Origin: Sanderia malayensis
Taxonomy: Eukaryota > Cnidaria > Scyphozoa > Semaeostomeae > Pelagiidae
Length of the DNA: 64,000 nucleotides
Reading direction: 5' to 3'
NCBI GenBank assembly: GCA_013076295.1
Contig: RQOL01000828.1
Coordinates: forward strand, 124,001 to 188,000
The notes below the pieces were generated by a model. That model did not search any database. It saw nothing but the letters and a program-made list of their open reading frames with translations, and had not been told where the DNA came from. Position 1 is the stretch's first letter. Each line of letters opens with the position of its first letter. Positions 54,601 through 63,600 of this stretch are shown here, piece after piece. The position numbers and the translations under genes are program-made.

Positions 54601-57600
54601 GGTATTCTCCGTTGTGGTTGGGCTACGGGAATGACCTCTGTGTTTATGTTCAAGGTTATACGATGATCTTTGAACTTTCCTATCCCAGTGAAAACTTTCC
54701 CGTATCTGTTGACAATATCACGAAGCTTTTCATCCGTTGTGTTGATATCGGTGGTGGGCATCTCCCTTTTGTCCGGTGTAGTGACTTTGTTCAGATGAAT
54801 GCTAATTAATTTGAGATCTTGGGCAGATTCTGCACTCAGTAAACAACCACTGTCATGGTCTTTCGTTACATAGAACGTTGCTATGGTGAACTGTTTCTTC
54901 GTTTCAACAAGTGCGTCAAATTTACCAATAAAGTCAACAGGTGTATCCGTATTGTATGCAAACGCTTTTGTTTTGGTACACTCTAATTTTACCCCTTTCA
55001 TTTTGTGGAATGTCGATTGATCAAGAACATTGATAGAGGCACCAGTGTCCACTGTGATTTCAAATTTATGACCGTGAACAGTTATGAAGGCTTTGGGGGT
55101 CTTTGACTTCGACTTTGGCCTCATAGCATACAAATATCCATCTGAGTCCGAGCTGTTTGAAGCAGATCGCTCCGTGAGATTCAGAGGGTGAACTGCTTTC
55201 TTTCCCTTGCGCCAATTTGGTTGTGCCGTATGGATCAATGGTTTTGTATGTTTACCTTTGCAGACCTTGGAAAAATGATTTTCTTGCCCACAGGTATTAC
55301 ATGTTTTCCCTTTGGCTGGGTACGGGCCTCTGTGCGGAAAGTTTCTCCCACAGTTCCAACATGATGATTTGCGGCGTGTTTGTGTTGCTGGAACACTGGT
55401 TTCACGGGTCTTTGTTATTTTGTTAGCCTCAGCGTGAAGGGATTCCTGAGTTTCAATATCTTTAGACTGATATTTGTTTATTTCATCACGTCTACCATCC
55501 AACAACATAGCAGCCAAATCATATTTTGGGTCTCGAAGGGCACGTTTTTTGATTTTGGAAGATTTTCCTCCTATTATGATCTGTTGTTCATGTTCAAAGT
55601 CTGGTTCTTTGAATTCGCAATTTTTCGATAGTGTTCGCAGTCGTGTATGAAACTGATCGAGTGTTTCATTCGATTCTTGTGAGGCCTGACGAAAACAATA
55701 AACTTCATATCGTCGATTTCTTTGTGGTTCGAAAAAGGCTGTCAGCTTTTCTTTGGCTGTTTTATAATCAACATCTTCTCCAGTTTCGGCCAATTGATTG
55801 AAAATTTCCCTTACTCTGGCTCCTGCTTGGTAAAGTAACAACGCTCGCTGCCGTTTTTTGTCTGTGATACCACTGGCGGTCAGGAACATCTCGAATTCGG
55901 CGAGCCACGTCTTCCATCTCGAAGCAAGACTTGCTCCGATGTCTGTATCTGGACAGAATTCAGGCATAGGCTGGATCTGCAAAGACTGAGCCATGTTTGT
56001 CCTATTTTCCACTCTTACTCGTCGCCATCTATAATATCCTGCTTTGTATGAAGAGTTGACTCAAGAAGACACACGTTTTCGAACATAACATAATACAACT
56101 AACTCTACAATATATATTTCACTACTGTTGGAGTCTGGGCTCTAGTCTATATTTACACATCATTACACTTTTCTTCGACCAGTTTTTGCGTAGAAATCGG
56201 GGCTGAGTGTTATGTTACTGTTTTCTTGATTAACCTTCAAAGCAGGTAATTTTGACCTTTTTCATGCGAAAAATAAGACAACGCAGAACATCACCGTTAT
56301 GTCATCAAATGTCGTGTATCCAACGTCAAGAAGGCTTTCTTCTATTAAAATTCATCATGGCGAGCTTTGAGTAAGCACACACATGACAGGTATCTCGAAA
56401 GCAAGTAAACCATATAACCATTTACATGTCGCGGAGATACATAATGGAGACAATTGTACGATTAGTCAGTGTTATCAAGTTATATCGTTTCATAATGCTG
56501 CTGGCAGTATTTCAAAACCAATCAAACAGAACAGGGTCTTTTTAATATGGAGCTCAGGAGACAGCATTTGCACCTGCCGACCGGGTGTGCAGGATTTTGT
56601 TCTTTGTAGCGTTCATTCTTGCTTTGAAGTAAAGAGAGATATTGCGAAAAAAATTAAGGTTAGGATTAAAGCCAACAGCAAGCGCTATGCCTTCAATGGA
56701 TGCATTAAACAAGCTCGTAATCCATACCCAAAGTATGACTCTCAGCTTTACTTCTCCTAAGCACTCTTCGCCCGTAATGGTTAGGCCAACAACAACAATG
56801 AAAGTTTCATAAAATTGGAGTTTTAGGGTGATATTTAAAGAATTTTAATTCAAAGTTTCGACAAGTAATTCAATGTCTGTAATTGTAACGTTATAGTATT
56901 ATTATTATTGTTGTTGTTGCCGAACCGAGCGGTTATTATCATAATGGCGGACTAGGTCACTCGTGTAGAAGTACTTTGGTTTCTCTCTTCATGACTCATG
57001 TGAATGTAGTTTCTGGTGGTATCCTCTCTGTTGATTATGAAAAAATTGTTACTTGCTAATTCACACCATATCAAAGTCTCTGTACAAGTCTGTGCGAAGT
57101 TATACTTGGTGCGCCCGCACATGCACACCGGACCATGACGTTATCTCGCGGCATGATTCATTATTTTAATTTATTATTGGTATTTTTGTTATTTTAATCA
57201 ATAATGTGATTCTTGTCAAAACTTCGTGATGAAAAACAGATTTCCGTTTTGCAAGATAGAGAGTAGTTGATGTGAAATTCGGCAGTAAAATACAGTGGAA
57301 TCCCGCTATAACGAACTCTCTAGGGACCGAGAAAATAGTTCGCAATAGCGGGAGTTCGTTGTACAGAAGAGACACTTTTTTATCAAGAATTCTAAACACC
57401 AATGGGCCAGAATGTCTGTTGGACCCTCCCTCTTGTATTCGCGCTTCAATGGCACACTATATTGTTCCAAAAAACAGTTTGCAGAATGACAACAGCTGTT
57501 GCTCTGATAGATTGCAACAGGAAAAAACGCTCAAATATGTTTAACAATGAAACATCACAAAGCAAAGTCGGTATTACCACTTGATGTCAATTTTTGAATT

Positions 57601-60600
57601 ACTATTTCTATTTTATCTACTTTTATTTCTTTCTGCACTGTTAAACAAAAAAATCAGTGATATGTTTTTGTTGCTTTTTGTTTCTCATTGCTACGTCATA
57701 TAATTTCGAGAGGGAATTGATCTTCTTCGCATTTCGTTCCCTATTTCCGCACAAAAAAGGCTCGGTGTTTGAAGTCCATCCAGAGCTTGAAAGACTTCCT
57801 GACCACAAATACCCTCGATATCGAGGGTATTTGTGGTCAGGGGATCGGAAGTTTGATTCGTAATAACGAGAGTTCGTTATATCCAGGGCTCGTTATACAG
57901 GGAGCATTTACAGTAGGATTTACTTCCCAGAATCCAAGGGACCGGAGTTTTAGTTCGTAATAGCGGGAAGTTCGTTATAAGCGGGGTTCGTTATAGCGGG
58001 ATTTCACTGTATGTATGAATAAAAATGAGAAAATAAAGATTTCGTCTTCTATGAGTGTTCTACGGTCGAGCTAAGAAGGAGTACTGAAGAAAGGGTTCTT
58101 CGACAAAGGTTGAGATTTTTGTCCATATCACAGTAGGCAATCAAAAAATCAAAATGCAAATAGATTCCGGTGCATCATGCAATATGATTCCAGAAAAATG
58201 TGTCCCTCCTCGAACCAATATTCAAACATCTACACAGCCTCTCACTCTTTATAATAAAGCTAGCTTACCAGTGATTGGAACATGCACACTCTAGATCAAA
58301 AATCCTAAAAATGATCTGTCCTGTGACATTACATTTATTCGTCATTGTCAAGGGTGATTACTTATCTCTTTTGGGCTCACAAGCATCACAGCAACTTACT
58401 GTAGAGTATGGTAGTAGTAATGTGCCAACTGCTAATGACTGTTTTAATTGCAGCAGAATTTTTCCCCAGCCCAGCTGCACACAAAGCCAAATCAACAGCC
58501 AAAGCAGGCCCAGGAGGTGCTATAACTCACACTGCTGGCCTTACCATTGATTACATCATGAAAAATTATAGTGATATGCTTGAAGGTTTGGGCCACATAC
58601 CTGGATCACTACCTCTCGATGTTCATGAAACAATAAATCCAGTTGTAATGTCACCTTGCCGTGTCCCACTTGCCCTGCAAAGCAAATTAAAAGAGGAGCT
58701 TGAACTCGAAACTCTTGGGGCTATTGCAAAAGTGACCAAGCCCACTGACTGGGTTTCCAATTTTCTAATAATTAAGTAACCGATTGGAAAATTACTTGTA
58801 TGTATAGACCCTCAGCATCTAAACCAAGCCCTTAGAAGGAGCCATTATCCCGTACCAATTATTGAGGACATCTTACCAGACCTAGATGACGTAAATGTCT
58901 TGAGCAAAGTTCACCTCAAAGAAGGATACTTGCAAATTGAATTAGATGAAGTGTCAACTGACCTCACATCATTTCACACACCGTGTGGCAGATGGAAATC
59001 TTTCGATGCCTTTTGGAATTAGAGCGGCTAGTGAGCACTTTCAGCTTCGGTTTCACCAAGCACTTTAGGGACTCTCTGGAACTTACGCTGTCGCAGATGA
59101 TGTACTTGTAACTGGAAAAGGAAAAGCATTCTCAGAAGCTATGAAAAATCACGACGAAAATACGATTGCCCTCTTAAAGAGGTGCCAAGAACGAAACATT
59201 AAACTGAATGCAGACAAATTCCGATTTAAATGTGGTGAAATTCCTTTCATATGCCATCTTCTAACTCGAGATGGTGTCAAAGCAGATCTTACCAAAAACA
59301 AAACAATTCTAGAGAGGAAAAGGCCACAAGGCAGACTAGTCACATACAGCAGTAGAGCACAACAGCTGAACAAAACTACACGACTCTTTAGGAAAGAACA
59401 TTGAGAAATTGAGAAAGAACTCTTGGCCCAGGTTTTTGGGCTAGAACAGAATCAGAAATATGTTTACAGGCGTGAGATCACACTTTGGACCGACCACCAG
59501 CCGTTGGCCTCCATAGCAACAAAGTCACTAGCATCCCCGCCAAAGAGGTTGCGGCGTTTTTTATTACGACTAGAGTTATAATATCAAAATACGCTACAAG
59601 GCTGGGAAAGAGATGATCCTCGCCGATACGTTGTCCATATGGCCAACCACTTATCGATATCAGAGCCACTCCAAGAAATCCAGCAAGCTACTTCTGAAAA
59701 TGAGACACTCAAGGAAGTACTGAAGATTGTCATCGAGGGATGGCCTGCAAAGAAAGAATCTCTGCATGCTAAAATACCCGCATATTTTCACAAAGGAGAT
59801 GAATTAGCAACCCAGGATGGAATCATATTCAGAGGGCTGAGGGCAGTCATACCAGAGCACCTTCGCAAAAAGATCAGAGAAAAGCTTCATGTAGCCCGCA
59901 CTGGGATCCAAAGCTGACGAGCACGTGAAGTTATCTACTAGCCTGGTATGAACAAAGATTTGACAGATTACATAGCAAAATTTGAGACTTGCAACACTTT
60001 TCAAAACAACAGAAAGAGCCTCTGATAAGCCGGGAAATACCAACACATCCTTGGCCAAACATTGCATCCGACATTTTAACAGCTGACGACAAAGAATTCT
60101 TGTGCACTGTAGATTACTACTCAAACTATTTTTATGTAGACAGACTATACCACAAGACAACCGGAGAAGTTATTCTGAAGCTTAAAGTGCTAATGCAACC
60201 AAATTTTACACGGTGTTTTTAGTTCAAAAATCTATAGATTTCAATGCAATCATCAACTTGGCGCAAATAAAATTTCCAACTTATGTATACTTTTTTCTCT
60301 ATTAACCTTCAAAGTAGGCAATTTTGACTTTTTTCATCGTCAAGCAGGCTTTCTTCGATTGAAATTCGACATGGTGAGCTTTGAGCGAGCACACACACGA
60401 CGGGTATCTCGAGAGCAAATTAATCATATAATTATTTTCACGTCGTAGATATACATAACGGAGACAATTTTACGGTTACTCAGTTTTGTGAAGAAATATC
60501 GTTTCATAATGTTGCTGATAGTACTTCAAAGCCAATCAGAGAGAACAAGGTCTTTTTAAGGAGTTCAGGAGACAGATATCATTCGCACCCACCAACCAGG

Positions 60601-63600
60601 ATAGCAGGATTTTGTTCATTATAGCGCTCATTTTTGCTTTGAAGTATAGAGAGATGTTGGGAAAGAATTAAAGATGAGATTAAAGTTAAAATGAAACGCT
60701 ATTCCAGCAATAAATGCAGTAAACAAGCTTGTAACCCAAAGTGTCACTCTCAGCTTTACTCAGGCCGGGCCTCAGCATTCTTCGTCCGGAGTGGTTAAGC
60801 CCGAACCGATCGAAACAGCAATGAAAATGTCAGAAGATTTTTCGGTCATCACTGTGACGTCACAGCGTTTTCATTTTTTTCGCAAAAGGTGGCCCGATTC
60901 AAGGTGAAATTAAGGTAACTCATGCTTGTCAGATGCACGTCAAAATTCTTTCAAACCAATCAGTACATCTTTGGCTTTCATTTGAAATAACAAGTCAATA
61001 GGTCAAATTTCATTGCATTGGCACTTTCAAAGACACTTCTCTACTCATGGAATCCCTGAAACACTTATCAGTGATAATATGCCATTCTCATCACATGAAT
61101 TTGACGTATTTGCTAGATCTTCTGGGTTTAAAAGGGCTCCAAGCTCCCTTGAATACTCTCAAAGCAATGGAAATGCTGAAAACACCCTTAAGACCACAAA
61201 GGTGCTGATAAAAATGCCAAAGATGCAAAGAATGATTTTTATCTTGCACTTCTGGAATTGAGGAATACACCATCCGAAAGAATTGACTCATCACTAGCAC
61301 AAAGAATGTTTTGTGGTCGCATGAGGAATTTGCTACCAATTTCCAATCAACTTCTGAAGCATGAAACGCAAAAAGGGATCCATGCGAAGTTTCTACAAAG
61401 AAAGAAAGTACAATCCAAACACTTTAACAGGGGAAGCAAGTAGCTCACAGAGCTTAAGAGAAATGACGTTGTACGCATACATCCAGGTAAACAAGATCAT
61501 ACTGGCCACTGGAAGAAGAGCAAAGTAATAGAGAAAGCTGGCATACGATCGTATATTGTGAAATCCAAAGATGGCCCAACTATCAGACGAAACCGAAGAT
61601 TTCTTAGAACGTGCCAAGAATATTTCATGGACATAAATGAATATTTACCATATGCCCCGTCTCAAAATAATGAAGAAATTAGACCTAATAACGTGAACTA
61701 CGGAAGGGGGATTAATGCAGAGACCCAGATTGAGTCAAGGGAACAAGAAGACAAGTCAGATGTAGTCCACATCCATGCGACCAGCAAACGAGACAGAAAT
61801 AGCGAAGTTTTCAGATATGCTAACAGACAAAGTTTTGTTCTACTTTTTTATTCGTTGTCCTATTTGACAAGGGAAGATGTAACGTTGTAGTATTATTATT
61901 GTTTTTTTTATTGCCGCACCGGGACTAGGCCACTCGTGTAGAAGCACTTTGCCCTCTTTCTTCGTTATTTCTTACAGTAATTTTAAGTTAATGCAAGTTA
62001 TTACAAAAAATAACAGCTGGGATAAGCCAAATCAGAGCTACGTGTCGTACTACAGACACTCAAAGAAGCCATGGCGACGCTGGATGACGTCATGATTTTT
62101 CAAAAGCACCTTACCCATTTTTTAAATCGAATGTTAAATGAAAGCACACAAATTATTTTCATATTGCAGCCGCAGCTCAATTATTTCCACTCCGAGTGGA
62201 GTTTAAAAAAAGTCCAGACAACGTTTGACCTCCACTGGAAAGCATTATTTGTGTCATCACTGTGACGTCACAGCGTTGAGGTTTTTTCACAAAGGTGACC
62301 TGATTCAAGGTGAAATCAAACTAACTTATACTTACTTGTCGGATGCGTGTCAAAGTTTTACCAAACCGATCATTAAATTTCTAGCTTTCAATCAAAATAA
62401 AGAAAGCGATATGTCAAATTAGCACTTTAAGCTATTATCTCCAACTAACCACATGGCATACCTTTACTTTCCAAACAAATCTGGTGCTAAAGCAATGACA
62501 CCTCTTTGATATCCTGATTTGTTTCCAGGACGTTATAGTATCTCATTGCTCTCTTTATAAACCGAATTGGCAGCTTTTTAATCTTTTTTGTCACTGTTTA
62601 TTGTGTGAAGTGAAAATTTTTTTGTAGATATCCATTTCGTCAGAACTCTGATTTTTCCTATTTCTCTGGTGTACAAGAGCCAGATGCGGCTGTAGTACTT
62701 GGTAGGTAACGGAGGATCTCTCATTTTTCAATGCAGTTTGTAGATACGTTGACTCTCTGGCTATTCCCCATTAGCTGCAATAATACATTTTTAAATTTCA
62801 TGATATGACCCTTGAATTTTTTTGCAGAAACAAGGCAGGGTTATTTGCCATTAGAGCATAAAATGATTTTGTTTTTAAAGCAAAGTCACCATTCAAGGTA
62901 TGTATGTATTTAGCAATAATCTTGATACAATATTTTCCACACCGCATAAGTTAGGAATTAATGTTAGATGAATAATTACGACGAAGATAGACTTACATTT
63001 CAATGACAGAATGAATTGCATTTGCTGTTGTTATTTGTTATTTAATTGTTAAATAAAATAGAAATGGAAAGCTTGTAATATTCACGCAAAATAAAATAGG
63101 CTGCATTCAAATTTGGAAAGTAACCCTACTGTGCAAAGTGCGTGTCAATTTTTTCTTGTTAATTAATTGCTATGAAATGTTTGACCCTGATCCCGAAAGT
63201 CAATGTTGCCAAGCAAAAATTTGTTTTTGTATTCCTCTTTGGGTGAAAATTGTCATTGTTGTCATATGGACAAAAAAGTTAACGTTTTGTAGAACTTTGA
63301 TATCCGCCTTCACATTCGTAGTTTACGTCATAGAAATTGCATTTTACTATGATGTCATCAAAAGTTATTGATGCATTTCTTTTTCGACACATTTTTTTTT
63401 AATAATACCAAATCTGTCCACGACGTCATGTAGCTCTGATAGAAAATTTAGTTTTATGACGAAATCTACACGATATGAGCTCACGTTGTTTTTAGGTGTC
63501 ATTTTTCTGAAGAATGCCTTATCTCATTAGTGTTTCTCCAATTAATTGTTCTACCAGTTTAGAGGTATGATGATGTCCAGGAACTCTTTTAACGGCAAAG

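Larger units (their letters stand above)
51832..56167 (-). mobile_element. Ty3/gypsy retrotransposon G1, complete ends
   Basis: 138-bp LTRs at 51832-51969 and 56030-56167 are flanked by the 5-bp TSD CTTTT (51827-51831 and 56168-56172). The element reads on the minus strand: 5' LTR, primer site region, gag-pol, polypurine tract AAAAAAAGGGAAG, 3' LTR. The LTR copies differ by only one base by eye, so insertion is recent, yet the pol reading has three lesions. Confidence 0.92.
58090..61850 (+). mobile_element. Decayed Ty3/gypsy element G3 without visible LTRs
   Basis: Protease, reverse transcriptase, RNase H and integrase are found in order on the plus strand with many stops and frameshifts, and a TTAA element breaks the integrase. 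Gag and LTRs were not found. It is much older than G1 by its number of lesions. Confidence 0.8.
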
